The position numbers were made by a program, and so were the translations under genes. The notes beneath the pieces were generated by a model. The model saw only the letters and a program-made list of their open reading frames with translations. It did not search any database and was not told where the DNA came from. Positions 25,680-33,889 of a stretch of DNA of 44,510 nucleotides are shown in pieces; the first letter of the stretch is position 1; the number at the start of each line of letters is the position of its first letter. The stretch is from VRUE01 sp035707825 (lineage in GTDB: Bacteria; Actinomycetota; Thermoleophilia; Solirubrobacterales; 70-9), in assembly GCA_035707825.1 (NCBI GenBank), contig DASSTR010000052.1:1-44510 (forward strand), written 5' to 3'.

Positions 25680-26471
25680 ATGCGGCGCCTGGCGGTCCTC
25701 GGCCACCCTGTCTCTCACTCGCGCTCACCCGCTATGCACGCCGCCGCGCTGGCCGAGCTGGGCCTGGGCGAGGAGTGGAGCTACGAGGCGATCGACGTCT
25801 CCCCCGACCGGCTCGACGAACAGGTGCGCGCGATGGCGGCGGACGAGTTCGCCGGCGCCAACGTCACCGTTCCCCACAAGGGCGCCGCGATGAGCGTCGC
25901 CGACTCGGTCAGCGAGGCCGCGCGGGAGATAGGCGCCACCAACACGCTGGTCTTCGAAGCGGGAGAGGTCCACGCGGATAACACGGACGCGGACGGCTTC
26001 CTGGCTTCGCTGCCCGAGCCGCCGCTGGGCAGCCGCGCACTGGTGCTGGGGGCCGGAGGGGCGGCGCGGGCGGTCGTCTGGGCGCTGTTGCGCGAGATGG
26101 CGGAGGTCGACGTCTGGAACCGCACCGCCCTGCGCTCGCGCCATCTCTGCGAAGAGCTGGGCGGCGAGCCGGTCGAGGAGCCCGACCCTGCCGCCTACGA
26201 GCTGATCGTCAATTCGACCGCGGTCGGCCTGCGGAGTGAGGACCCGTTCGAGGTCCTGCCGTTGACGCCGCCCTCCTTCAATTCCCAGCAGACCGTCGTC
26301 GACCTGGTTTACGGCGAGGAGCCGACCGCGCTGGTGCGGGCCGCCGGGGAGGCCGGCGCGGCCGTCGTCGACGGGATCGAGGTGCTCGTCCAGCAGGGAG
26401 CCCGCTCGCTGCGGATCTGGACCGGGCTCGAGCCGCCGCTCGACGCGATGCGCGCGGCGGCGCGCAGATAG
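25680..26471 (+). CDS. aroE: Shikimate dehydrogenase
   Basis: Reduces 3-dehydroshikimate to shikimate with NADPH. A 263-residue enzyme of normal length. The substrate-binding N-domain has VLGHPVSHSRSPAMHAAAL, NVTVPHKGAAM (catalytic Lys) and ATNTLVF, with DNTDADGFL. The Rossmann domain has VLGAGGAARAVVWAL and VWNRTALRS, then IVNSTAVGL, DLVYGEEPT and GIEVLVQQGARSLRIWTG. ATG start 2 bases after the mltG stop. It is the first of the shikimate genes in this run. Confidence 0.96.
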   Translation: MRRLAVLGHPVSHSRSPAMHAAALAELGLGEEWSYEAIDVSPDRLDEQVRAMAADEFAGANVTVPHKGAAMSVADSVSEAAREIGATNTLVFEAGEVHADNTDADGFLASLPEPPLGSRALVLGAGGAARAVVWALLREMAEVDVWNRTALRSRHLCEELGGEPVEEPDPAAYELIVNSTAVGLRSEDPFEVLPLTPPSFNSQQTVVDLVYGEEPTALVRAAGEAGAAVVDGIEVLVQQGARSLRIWTGLEPPLDAMRAAARR

Positions 26472-26483
26472 CCTAAGCGCCTG

Positions 26484-27653
26484 ATGAGCGCGGACTTCCG
26501 CTTCACCACAGCAGGGGAGTCGCACGGGCCCGGCCTGGTCGCGATCGTCGAGGGCATGCCCGCGGGCCTGGAGCTCGACCGCGAGGAGCTCGACCGCGAC
26601 ATGGCGCGGCGCCAGCTCGGTCACGGACGCGGCGGGCGGATGAAGATCGAGTCCGACTCGGTCGAGGTCCGCTCCGGTCTGCGCCACGGCCGCACGCTCG
26701 GCAGCCCGATCGCCATCCTCGTCGCCAACCGCGATTACGCCAACTGGGAGGAGCGGATGAATCCCTGGCCCGTCGAGGCCGGGGTGGACGAGGTCCACCT
26801 GCCGCGTCCCGGCCACGCCGATCTCGTCGGCGCCCAGAAGTACGGGCACTCCGACATCCGCAACGTGCTCGAGCGCGCCAGCGCCAGGGAGACGGCCGCC
26901 CGGGTCGCCGCCGGCGCCATCGCGCGGGGCTTTCTCAGCACGCTCGGCGTCAGTGTCCACAGCCACGTGACGCAGATCGCCTGGGTGAAGGCGCCGGAAC
27001 GTCACGACCTGGCCCGCGAGGATTTCGACGGCGTCGACGAGGACCCGGTGCGCTGCCTCGACGCCGATGCGAGCGCCGCGATGGTCGAGGAGATCAACCG
27101 CCTGCGCAAGGCCAACGAGAGCCTCGGCGGCAGCTTCGAGGTGCGGGTCTTCGGGCTCGTTCCGGGGCTCGGCTCCCACGTCTCCTGGGAAGACCGCCTC
27201 GACGGCCGCCTCGCCGGGGCCGTGGCCTCGATCCAGTCGGTGAAGGGAGTGGCGATCGGCGAAGCGTGGGACGTCGCCGGCCGGCCCGGGTCGGAGGCCC
27301 ACGACGAGATCTTCTGGTCGCAGGAGCGCGGCTACTACCGCGAGACCAACCACGCCGGCGGCCTCGAGGGCGGGATGACCAACGGGCAGCCGCTCTCTGT
27401 GCGGGCGGCGATCAAGCCGATCTCGACCCTGACCAAGCCGCTGCGCTCCGTCGATACGGAGACGAAGGAGCCCGCCCAGGCGCTGCGCGAGCGCACCGAT
27501 TCGACCGTGGTGCCAGCGGCCGCGGTCGTCGCCGAGGCGATGGTCTGCCTGACCCTGGCGCGCTGCTACCGCCAGAAGTTCGGCGGCGACCACATCGACG
27601 ACGTCCTCGCCGCCGTCGACGCCTACAAGGGTCGGATCGACTGGCGTGGCTGA
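26484..27653 (+). CDS. aroC: Chorismate synthase
   Basis: Removes phosphate from EPSP to give chorismate, using reduced FMN. The 389 residues are typical. They include TAGESHGPGLVAIVEGMPAG at the N-terminus, the Arg-rich QLGHGRGGRMKIE, RPGHADLVGAQKYGHSDIRNVLERASARETAARVA and GGLEGGMTNGQP, near the consensus family signatures. TLTKPLRSVDTETKEP and the final RTDSTVVPAAAVVAEAM are also conserved. Eight-base overlap with aroKB. EPSP synthase (aroA), the enzyme supplying its substrate, is not in the window. Confidence 0.97.
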   Translation: MSADFRFTTAGESHGPGLVAIVEGMPAGLELDREELDRDMARRQLGHGRGGRMKIESDSVEVRSGLRHGRTLGSPIAILVANRDYANWEERMNPWPVEAGVDEVHLPRPGHADLVGAQKYGHSDIRNVLERASARETAARVAAGAIARGFLSTLGVSVHSHVTQIAWVKAPERHDLAREDFDGVDEDPVRCLDADASAAMVEEINRLRKANESLGGSFEVRVFGLVPGLGSHVSWEDRLDGRLAGAVASIQSVKGVAIGEAWDVAGRPGSEAHDEIFWSQERGYYRETNHAGGLEGGMTNGQPLSVRAAIKPISTLTKPLRSVDTETKEPAQALRERTDSTVVPAAAVVAEAMVCLTLARCYRQKFGGDHIDDVLAAVDAYKGRIDWRG

Positions 27654-29196
27654 CAGCGAGCAGAGCAGGCAGCCGGCACTCGTCTTCATCGGCTTCATGG
27701 GAGCGGGCAAGAGCGCCGCTCTCGATGCCGCCCGCCGCGCGGGGATGAAGACGACCGAGATCGACGAGTTGATGGAAGCGGCGCTGGGAACGACCATCGC
27801 CGCGTCCTTCGAACACGACGGCGAGGAGGCCTTCAGGGCGCGTGAGGCCGAGGAGGTGGGCACGCTGCTGGAGCAGGCCGACGGCGGTGCGATCGCCCTC
27901 GGTGGGGGCAGCATCCTCTCCGAGCGGATTCGCGATGCCCTCGCCCGCCACGTCGTCGTCTGGCTGCAGGTCGACGCCGCGGAGGCCTGGCGGCGCATCG
28001 CCGGCACCGACCGGCCGCTCGCCCGGAGCGAGGACGACGTACGGCGCCTGTTGGAGGAGCGGCTGCCGCTGTATGAGGCCCTGGCCGACGTGGTCGTCCC
28101 CCAGGGCCCCCGCGACATGGTTGCGAGAGCCCTGCCCTCGATCGAGGCCCTCGCCGGGCTGCCGCTCGGGACGAAGATGATCTGGGCCGGCAGCGCCTCG
28201 GGTGGGTATCCGGTCTTCGTCGGCCCGGGCCTGCTGGAGAGCGGCTGGTGGCCGCTGTCGGGACGGCGCTTCTGCGTCAGCGACACCGCCGTCGGCGGCC
28301 TCTACTCCAGGCGACTGGAGCCGCTTGCGGCACGCATCGAGGTGGAGCCCGGGGAGGCGGCCAAGACGATGTCGGAGGCCGAGCGGGTGCTGCGCGAGCT
28401 CGCCCGGGCGGGGATGACTCGCGAGGACCACCTGATCGCCCTCGGGGGCGGGGTGGTGGGCGACCTCGCCGGCTTCTGCGCCCACACCTACCAGCGCGGC
28501 GTCCCGGTGGTTCAGGTGCCGACCTCCCTGGTCGCCCAGGTCGACTCCGCCTACGGCGGCAAGACGGGTGTCGATCTGCCGGAGGGCAAGAACTACGCCG
28601 GCGCCTACCACCTTCCCGAGGCGGTGTTGGCAGACACGGCGACGCTCGGCACCCTCTCGCAGGCCGAGCTCGCGGCCGGCTTCGTCGAGGCGCTGAAGAC
28701 CGGCCTGCTGAGCGGCGGAGGGCTCTGGGAGCGGGTGCGCTCGATCGGAGCGCTCGAGCCCGCCGAGCTTGCCGACGTCGTCTTCGCCTGCGCGCGCTAC
28801 AAGTGCGAGGTGGTGGCCGCCGACGAGCGCGATTCCGGCCGGCGGGCCGTGCTCAACCTGGGCCACACCGTCGGCCACGCGATCGAGGCCGCGAGCGGTT
28901 ACTCCCGCTACCGCCATGGCGAGGCGGTGGGCCTCGGCCTGCTGGCCGCGCTGCGCCTTTCCGAGGCGCCCGGCCTGGCGGCGGAGGTGGAGGAGATTCT
29001 GCGGCGCCACGACCTGCCGGTAAAGCTCGACTCCTCGATCGCGGTGGAGGAGGTCCTCGAGGCGCTGCAGCGAGACAAGAAGCGGACCGCCGCCGGCGTC
29101 GGCTTCGTCCTGCTCGCCGAGCCCGGCGCTCCCCGCGAGGGGCAGTACCTCGATCCGGATAGGGTCAGGGCGGCTGTGGAGGAGCTGGCGCAATGA
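27646..29196 (+). CDS. aroKB: Bifunctional shikimate kinase / 3-dehydroquinate synthase
   Basis: A fused two-domain enzyme of 516 residues. Residues ~8-175 are shikimate kinase: P-loop GFMGAGKSAAL, EID at the usual DxD position (Asp for shikimate kept, first Asp replaced by Glu), the shikimate-contacting FRAREAEEV, GGGS and the lid RPLARSEDD. Residues ~183-516 are dehydroquinate synthase: EPGEAAKTMSEAERVL, GGGVVGDLAGFCAHTYQRG, PTSLVAQVDSAYGGKTGVDL, and metal-binding HTVGHAIE and HGEAVGLGLL. It carries steps 2 and 5 of the pathway in one chain. GTG start inside the aroC end; the stop overlaps aroQ (ATGA). Separate aroK and aroB genes are usual in bacteria. Confidence 0.95.
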   Translation: MADSEQSRQPALVFIGFMGAGKSAALDAARRAGMKTTEIDELMEAALGTTIAASFEHDGEEAFRAREAEEVGTLLEQADGGAIALGGGSILSERIRDALARHVVVWLQVDAAEAWRRIAGTDRPLARSEDDVRRLLEERLPLYEALADVVVPQGPRDMVARALPSIEALAGLPLGTKMIWAGSASGGYPVFVGPGLLESGWWPLSGRRFCVSDTAVGGLYSRRLEPLAARIEVEPGEAAKTMSEAERVLRELARAGMTREDHLIALGGGVVGDLAGFCAHTYQRGVPVVQVPTSLVAQVDSAYGGKTGVDLPEGKNYAGAYHLPEAVLADTATLGTLSQAELAAGFVEALKTGLLSGGGLWERVRSIGALEPAELADVVFACARYKCEVVAADERDSGRRAVLNLGHTVGHAIEAASGYSRYRHGEAVGLGLLAALRLSEAPGLAAEVEEILRRHDLPVKLDSSIAVEEVLEALQRDKKRTAAGVGFVLLAEPGAPREGQYLDPDRVRAAVEELAQ

Positions 29197-29651
29197 GTAC
29201 GAGCCACAATCGCGTCGCCGTTCTGCACGGCGTCAACTTCGACGTCCTCGACCGTCGCGATCCCGAGATCTACGGTGGGCTCTCGCTGCGCGAGCTCGAG
29301 GTCAAGATCGGCGACTGGGCGCGCGAGCTGGGCCTGGAAGCGATCTTCTTCCAAACCAACTCCGAGGGCGAGTTCGTCGAGTACCTGCACCGGCTTCCCG
29401 AGCTCGCCGACGGAGCGGTGATCAACGCCGGCGCCTGGACCCACTACAGCTGGGCGATCGCAGACGCCCTGGAGCTGGCCCGCCTGCCGGCGGTGGAGGT
29501 GCACCTCTCCGACGTCGAGGCGCGCGAGGACTGGCGGCGGCTCTCGGTCTTCGACGGCATGGTGCTGGGCAAGGTGTCGGGCAAGGGCCCTGACGGCTAT
29601 CGAGAGGCGCTTGCCGCGATGGCGAGCGAGCTCGGCGCCACGGACGCCTGA
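29193..29651 (+). CDS. aroQ: 3-dehydroquinate dehydratase, type II
   Basis: Dehydrates 3-dehydroquinate to 3-dehydroshikimate. The 152-residue length and flavodoxin-like fold fit the dodecameric type II enzyme. The opening LHGVNFDVLDRRDPEIYGG departs from the usual NGPNLNLLGxREPxxYG, yet keeps the Asn, Arg and catalytic Tyr. QTNSEGEFVEYLH, INAGAWTHYSWAIADAL (Asn and His kept) and EVHLSDVEAREDWRR (catalytic His and Arg kept) follow. An active but divergent member is the best reading. Start overlaps aroKB by 4 bases and the stop overlaps pepQ by 1. Confidence 0.9.
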   Translation: MSTSHNRVAVLHGVNFDVLDRRDPEIYGGLSLRELEVKIGDWARELGLEAIFFQTNSEGEFVEYLHRLPELADGAVINAGAWTHYSWAIADALELARLPAVEVHLSDVEAREDWRRLSVFDGMVLGKVSGKGPDGYREALAAMASELGATDA

Positions 29652-30709
29652 TGCGCGCCCGCGGCGATCGTCTGGCGGCTTCGCTCGCCGAGCGCGAGCT
29701 CGACCAGATGCTGGTCACCGACCTGGTCAACGTCGGCTACCTGACCGGGTTCGGCGGCACCAACGGCGCCTGTGTGTGCGGGCAGGACCAGCGTGTCTTC
29801 CTGACTGACTTCCGCTATACCGAGCGCGCCGAGAGCGAGGTCGAGGGCTGGGACGTCGTCACCGTGACCGACGACTGGCTGGCCGGGATAGCCGCGCACA
29901 TGAGCGGCAAGGTCGGCTTCGAGGACGACCACACACCGGTCCGCTTCATCGGCAAGCTCGAAGAGAAGCTTGCCGCGGGAGTCGCCCTGGAGCCCGCGGG
30001 GGGAGCGGTCGAGCAGTTGCGCCGGGTCAAGGACGCCGCTGAGCTGGAGGCGATCGAGGCGGCCTCCAAGCTCGCCGACGAGGTTTGGCTCTGGTCGATC
30101 GAACGGGGGCTTGCCGGGCGCAGCGAGAGCGACGTCGCCCGCGCCGCCGAAGCCCGGATCCGCGAGCTGGGCGCCGAGCCCTCCTTCCCGGCGATCGTCG
30201 CCGCGGGCCCGAACGGCGCCCTGCCGCATGCCGAGCCCGGCGAGCGCGAGATCGGCAGGGGGGAGCTGGTGGTCTTCGACATGGGGGCGAAGTTGGACGG
30301 CTACTGCTCCGACGGCACCCGTACCTTCGCCACCGGCGAGCTGGACGAGCGGGCGCGGCGGATCTACGAATTGGTCCGCGAGGCCCAGGAGGCGGCCCTC
30401 GGCGCCGTCGTCGAGGGGGCGACGGGAGAGGCGGTCGACACCGTTGCCCGGGACCCGATCGCGGCGGCCGGCTACGGCGACTGCTTCGGGCACGGGCTCG
30501 GGCACGGCGTCGGGCTGGAGGTGCACGAGGCGCCGAGGCTCTCGCAGCGCTCCGAGGACGTATTGGCGAGCGGGGAAGTGGTCACCGTCGAGCCCGGGGT
30601 CTACCTGCCCGGCGAGCTCGGCGTCCGGATCGAGGACCTCGTCGTCGTCACGGAGGACGGAAGTCGTAGCCTCAGCGGCTTGCCAAAGACGATCCAGTTG
30701 GTTGAATAG
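29651..30709 (+). CDS. pepQ: Xaa-Pro dipeptidase/aminopeptidase (M24 family)
   Basis: A 352-residue metallopeptidase expected to cleave Xaa-Pro bonds. The N-terminal creatinase-like domain (LLVTDLVNVGYLTGFGGTNG, after correction for frame) precedes the pita-bread catalytic domain. Its five metal ligands are visible: Asp in FDMGAKLDGYCSDGTRTF (two), His in GHGLGHGVGLEVHE, Glu in VEPGVYLPGELGVRIED (two). Start ATG overlaps the aroQ stop (TGATG). In many actinobacteria the next genes would be efp and nusB; here they are about 3.7 kb further on. Confidence 0.92.
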   Translation: MRARGDRLAASLAERELDQMLVTDLVNVGYLTGFGGTNGACVCGQDQRVFLTDFRYTERAESEVEGWDVVTVTDDWLAGIAAHMSGKVGFEDDHTPVRFIGKLEEKLAAGVALEPAGGAVEQLRRVKDAAELEAIEAASKLADEVWLWSIERGLAGRSESDVARAAEARIRELGAEPSFPAIVAAGPNGALPHAEPGEREIGRGELVVFDMGAKLDGYCSDGTRTFATGELDERARRIYELVREAQEAALGAVVEGATGEAVDTVARDPIAAAGYGDCFGHGLGHGVGLEVHEAPRLSQRSEDVLASGEVVTVEPGVYLPGELGVRIEDLVVVTEDGSRSLSGLPKTIQLVE

Positions 30710-30769
30710 CCGCCTGAAGCTGTGAGTTCAGAGTTAAGCCTCAGTCACTCAAAGGACGATGGGGGGCAG

Positions 30770-31906
30770 GTGAAGGCGACGTCTCGCATCCTGCGTTCCT
30801 CCAGCCGCCGCGTTTCCGGCGGCTCGCTCAGCCGACCCACCGAGGCCAATCCTCACTCCGTCGAGTCGCTGGCCCACATTCGCGCCGAAGCCCGCCGCGA
30901 ACGGCTGCTGGACATGGAGGAGCGGGTGCGGCCCTACCGCATCGCCTGCTTCGCGATCCTCGCTCTCGCTCTCGCCGCCGTCGGGCCGCAGGTTGGCTGG
31001 TGGTGGGCCGCGCCTCTGGCGGTTGGCTTTCTCGGCTTTTCGGTCGCCGATCGCTTCATGCGCTCCAGCGAGCGGCCCTGGCTGTGGGTTGCCGGCGCCT
31101 GGGGGGCCCTGCCGCTCCTGCTTGGCGCCGCCGTGGTCGCGACCGGCGGGCCGGACAGCCCGGCGGTGATGCTGTTCGCGCTCCCGGCCGTGACGCTCGG
31201 CGCGCGCTTCGAACCCTGGGGAATGATCGTCGGGACGATCTACATCCTCCTTCTCTTCCTCGCCTCCACCGTGGCTGTCGACCCCGCGGGCGCGGTGGAC
31301 GCAAACCAGCAGCTGATCGCGGCCGCGGCGCTGATCGTCAGCACCGTCATCCTCTCCGCCGCGCTGGCTGACTCCGACCGCGCGCACCGGGAACGCTCCA
31401 CGCTCGATCCGCTCACGGGGCTCTTCAACCGCAACGCGCTCGAGCAGCGCCTTTCAGAACTCGACGGCATGCCCTCCAACGAAGCGGAGGGCCTCTCCCA
31501 CGCGCTGCTGCTCTGCGACCTCGATCACTTCAAGAGCATCAACGACCAGCTGGGCCACGCCGCGGGAGACGCCGTGCTGCAGGACGTCGCCTACACGATG
31601 CGCGCCACGCTTCGCGCCGGCGACTCGATCTACCGGGTCGGCGGTGAGGAGATTCTCATCGTCCTGCCCAGTGCCAACGAAGCGGACGCGATCGAGATCG
31701 CCGAGCAGCTGCGAATCGCCGTGCGCGATCGCAGGCCGGTGGGTGCGCAGGTCACGGTCAGCATTGGCATCGCGGTATCCCGGCCGGGGCGGGTCGACAC
31801 CGACGATCTGATTGCCCGCGCCGATGCCGCCCTATATGCCGCCAAGGCCAGCGGTCGCGACGCGATCAACGTCGAACCCAAGCGGGTCGGCGATCCCGTC
31901 CTCTAG
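30770..31906 (+). CDS. Membrane-bound GGDEF diguanylate cyclase
   Basis: Likely makes cyclic di-GMP. From the N-terminus: a basic Ser/Arg-rich leader, a helical segment (ESLAHIRAEARRERLLDMEERV), then six hydrophobic segments between ~55 and ~205, and a GGDEF domain of ~165 residues. That domain has DPLTGLFNRNALEQRL, DLDHFKSINDQLGHAAGD and the active loop YRVGGEEILIVLP. The loop is GGEEI rather than GGDEF/GGEEF. An RxxD inhibitory I-site (RAGD) lies 5 residues before it, so product feedback is likely. The frame opens at a GTG at 30722; I prefer the GTG at 30770, which has GGGGGG just upstream. It converges with the M42 peptidase gene. Confidence 0.9.
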   Translation: MKATSRILRSSSRRVSGGSLSRPTEANPHSVESLAHIRAEARRERLLDMEERVRPYRIACFAILALALAAVGPQVGWWWAAPLAVGFLGFSVADRFMRSSERPWLWVAGAWGALPLLLGAAVVATGGPDSPAVMLFALPAVTLGARFEPWGMIVGTIYILLLFLASTVAVDPAGAVDANQQLIAAAALIVSTVILSAALADSDRAHRERSTLDPLTGLFNRNALEQRLSELDGMPSNEAEGLSHALLLCDLDHFKSINDQLGHAAGDAVLQDVAYTMRATLRAGDSIYRVGGEEILIVLPSANEADAIEIAEQLRIAVRDRRPVGAQVTVSIGIAVSRPGRVDTDDLIARADAALYAAKASGRDAINVEPKRVGDPVL

Positions 31907-31922
31907 ATAGGCCGGCGGCCGA

Positions 31923-32972
31923 TTAGCGGCTGAGGTCGACGCCGGTCCGCAGGCGGGTGGCGAAGGCGGCGATCAACTGCACCGTCGCCTCGACGTCGGC
32001 GAGATCGACCATCTCGACCGGAGAGTGCATGTAGCGCAGCGGGATCGAAACCAGGCCGGTGGGTATCCCGGCCCGGGAGATCTGGATCGCGTCGGCGTCG
32101 GTCGACGTGCCGCGACCGCTGGCGCTGGTCGTGTGCTCGATCCCTTCCGCCTCGGCCGTTTCGACCAGCAGCTCGAAGACCTTGGGCGAGAGGGTCGAGC
32201 CGCGGCTGATCGCCGGGCCGGAGCCAAGCGGGTGGCTGCCGATCTCCTTCTCATCCACGCCGGGCGCATCGGTGGCATGGGTGACGTCGACGGCGATCGC
32301 GAGGTCGGGCCGCACCGCGAAGGCCGACGTCCTCGACCCGAAGAGCCCGATCTCCTCCTGCACGGCGGCGATGGCGGCGAAGCTGCCGCTCAGGCCGTCG
32401 CCTTCGTGGCAGCGCCGCAGCGCCTCCAGGGCCACGTAGGCGCCGAGCCGGTTGTCCATCGAGCGCGAGATCAGCCGCTCGCCGGCGAGGCGGACCGGCT
32501 CGGCGGCGATCACCACCGGGTCCCCGACCCGGACCAGCGCGGCGGCCTCATCGCGATCGCCGGCGCCGATGTCGATGTGAAGCCCTTTCAGCTCGACCAC
32601 CTTTTTGCGCTGGTCGAGCTCGAGCAGGTGGATCGGCTTGCGGCCGACGACGCCGGGGACGGTCCCCTCTTTGGCGCGGATCTCGACCCGCTGGCCGACG
32701 AGGATCTGCGGGTCCCAGCCGCCGATCGGGGCGAAGTAGAGGAAGCCCTTCTCGTCGATGTGGGTGATCACGAGCCCGATCTCGTCGATGTGGCCGACGA
32801 CGGCGAGCAGCGGCTCGGCCTCGCCGATGCGGGCGATCGAGGAGCCCAAGCCATCGCTGGATTGGGAGGCAAAAGAGGCTGCCTCGCGCCAGACCTCCGC
32901 GGCCGGGCCCTCGTAGCCGGAGGGCGCGCCGGTGCGCAGCAGCTTGTCGAGAAGTCCGGGTACGTCGGCCAT
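31923..32972 (-). CDS. M42-family aminopeptidase / glutamyl aminopeptidase-like
   Basis: A 349-residue cytoplasmic di-metal peptidase related to PepA/FrvX and the TET aminopeptidases. Metal ligands are readable: His and Asp in VGHIDEIGLVI, Asp in SRSMDNRLGAYVAL, catalytic Glu pair in AVQEEIGLFGSR, Asp in VDVTHATDAPG and the C-terminal His in RYMHSPVEM. The ATG at 32972 fits the family N-terminus (MADVPGLLDKLLRTGAPSGYE); the frame extends to a TTG at 32999. It lies head-to-head with the SDR gene, 63 bases apart. Peptide specificity is not predictable here. Confidence 0.9.
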   Translation of the reverse strand: MADVPGLLDKLLRTGAPSGYEGPAAEVWREAASFASQSSDGLGSSIARIGEAEPLLAVVGHIDEIGLVITHIDEKGFLYFAPIGGWDPQILVGQRVEIRAKEGTVPGVVGRKPIHLLELDQRKKVVELKGLHIDIGAGDRDEAAALVRVGDPVVIAAEPVRLAGERLISRSMDNRLGAYVALEALRRCHEGDGLSGSFAAIAAVQEEIGLFGSRTSAFAVRPDLAIAVDVTHATDAPGVDEKEIGSHPLGSGPAISRGSTLSPKVFELLVETAEAEGIEHTTSASGRGTSTDADAIQISRAGIPTGLVSIPLRYMHSPVEMVDLADVEATVQLIAAFATRLRTGVDLSR

Positions 32973-33035
32973 CGGGAGGGGCAGTATGGCAGTTGCCAAG
33001 CCGCCGCTCGGAGGGGATTCGAATAATTTTCAGGA

Positions 33036-33854
33036 ATGGATCCAACGTCGATGACAGCGCTGGTCACCGGTGCTTCCAGCGGAATCGGCGAGGCCGCCGC
33101 GCGGCGGCTGGCGCGTGAGCCCGGCGCCGAGCTGATCCTCGTCGCCCGCCGCGAGGATCGGCTGCGCGAGCTGGCCGAGGCGCTGCCATGCCCCGCCACA
33201 TATCTGGCCGTGGACCTCACCGACGCCGATGCGCCCGAGCGCGTCAAGGCCCATGTCGCGGAGCATCACGGGCGCCTGAGCCTGCTCGTCAACAATGCCG
33301 GCGCCGCCTGGCGAGGGACCTTCGCCGAGACCGGCTACGCCAACGTCCATCGCCACATGGAGCTCAACTTCGACGCCGTGGTGCGGTTGACCGAGGCGCT
33401 CCTGCCGCTGCTGCGCGACACCGCTCCGAGCTCGATCGTCAATGTGGCGAGCACGGCCGGTCGGGTCTCGCGAGCGCGCACGGGCGCCTACTCGGCGAGC
33501 AAGTTCGCGCTGATCGGCTGGACCGACTCGCTGTATTCGGAGGAGCGCCCCCACGGGGTGCACGTCGGCTTGGTGCTGCCGGGCTTCATCGCCACCGAGG
33601 GGTTTCCGGCCACGGAGCTGCGCGAAAGCATGCTCACCCGTTGGACTGTCTCCAAGCCCGAGAAGGTGGCCGAGGCGATCGTCGAGACGGGCCTGCGCGG
33701 CAAGGCGGAGCGCTACGTGCCGCGCCCCTACGCGCTGGCCGCGATGATCCGCATCCTCGCGCCGAGCCTGGTGCGCCGCGTCCTCTCCGGCGGCGCCGCC
33801 AAATCGCTGACCACCAGCACGGCCGGCGAAGCGCGCGACGCCTCCCGGGACTGA
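33036..33854 (+). CDS. Short-chain dehydrogenase/reductase
   Basis: A 272-residue classical SDR, an NAD(P)-dependent oxidoreductase of unknown substrate. Cofactor motif TGASSGIG, NNAGAAW, catalytic Ser in NVASTAG, and YSASKFA with the catalytic Tyr and Lys. It has VLPGFIATEGFP after the active site, and a C-terminal hydrophobic patch (ALAAMIRILAPSLVRRVL) that could touch a membrane. This resembles the DltE/short-chain ketoreductase type. The start may be the ATG at 33036 or that at 33051 (MTALVTG), which has better spacing from a GGA. Confidence 0.88.
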   Translation: MDPTSMTALVTGASSGIGEAAARRLAREPGAELILVARREDRLRELAEALPCPATYLAVDLTDADAPERVKAHVAEHHGRLSLLVNNAGAAWRGTFAETGYANVHRHMELNFDAVVRLTEALLPLLRDTAPSSIVNVASTAGRVSRARTGAYSASKFALIGWTDSLYSEERPHGVHVGLVLPGFIATEGFPATELRESMLTRWTVSKPEKVAEAIVETGLRGKAERYVPRPYALAAMIRILAPSLVRRVLSGGAAKSLTTSTAGEARDASRD

Positions 33855-33861
33855 GTCTCTT

Positions 33862-33876
33862 CCGGCCGGTGGCCGG
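33862..33876. terminator. GC-rich hairpin between convergent genes
   Basis: CCGGCC (33862-33867) and GGCCGG (33871-33876) form a 6-bp stem between the SDR stop and the convergent secreted-protein stop. There is no T-run on either strand, so a bidirectional terminator role is only suggested by position. Confidence 0.3.
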
Positions 33877-33889
33877 CAGCGCGAGTGGC

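Noticed and set aside
25725..28286. 853-residue minus-strand open frame across aroE, aroC and aroKB
   Set aside because: It runs opposite three well-supported shikimate genes and shows no motifs.
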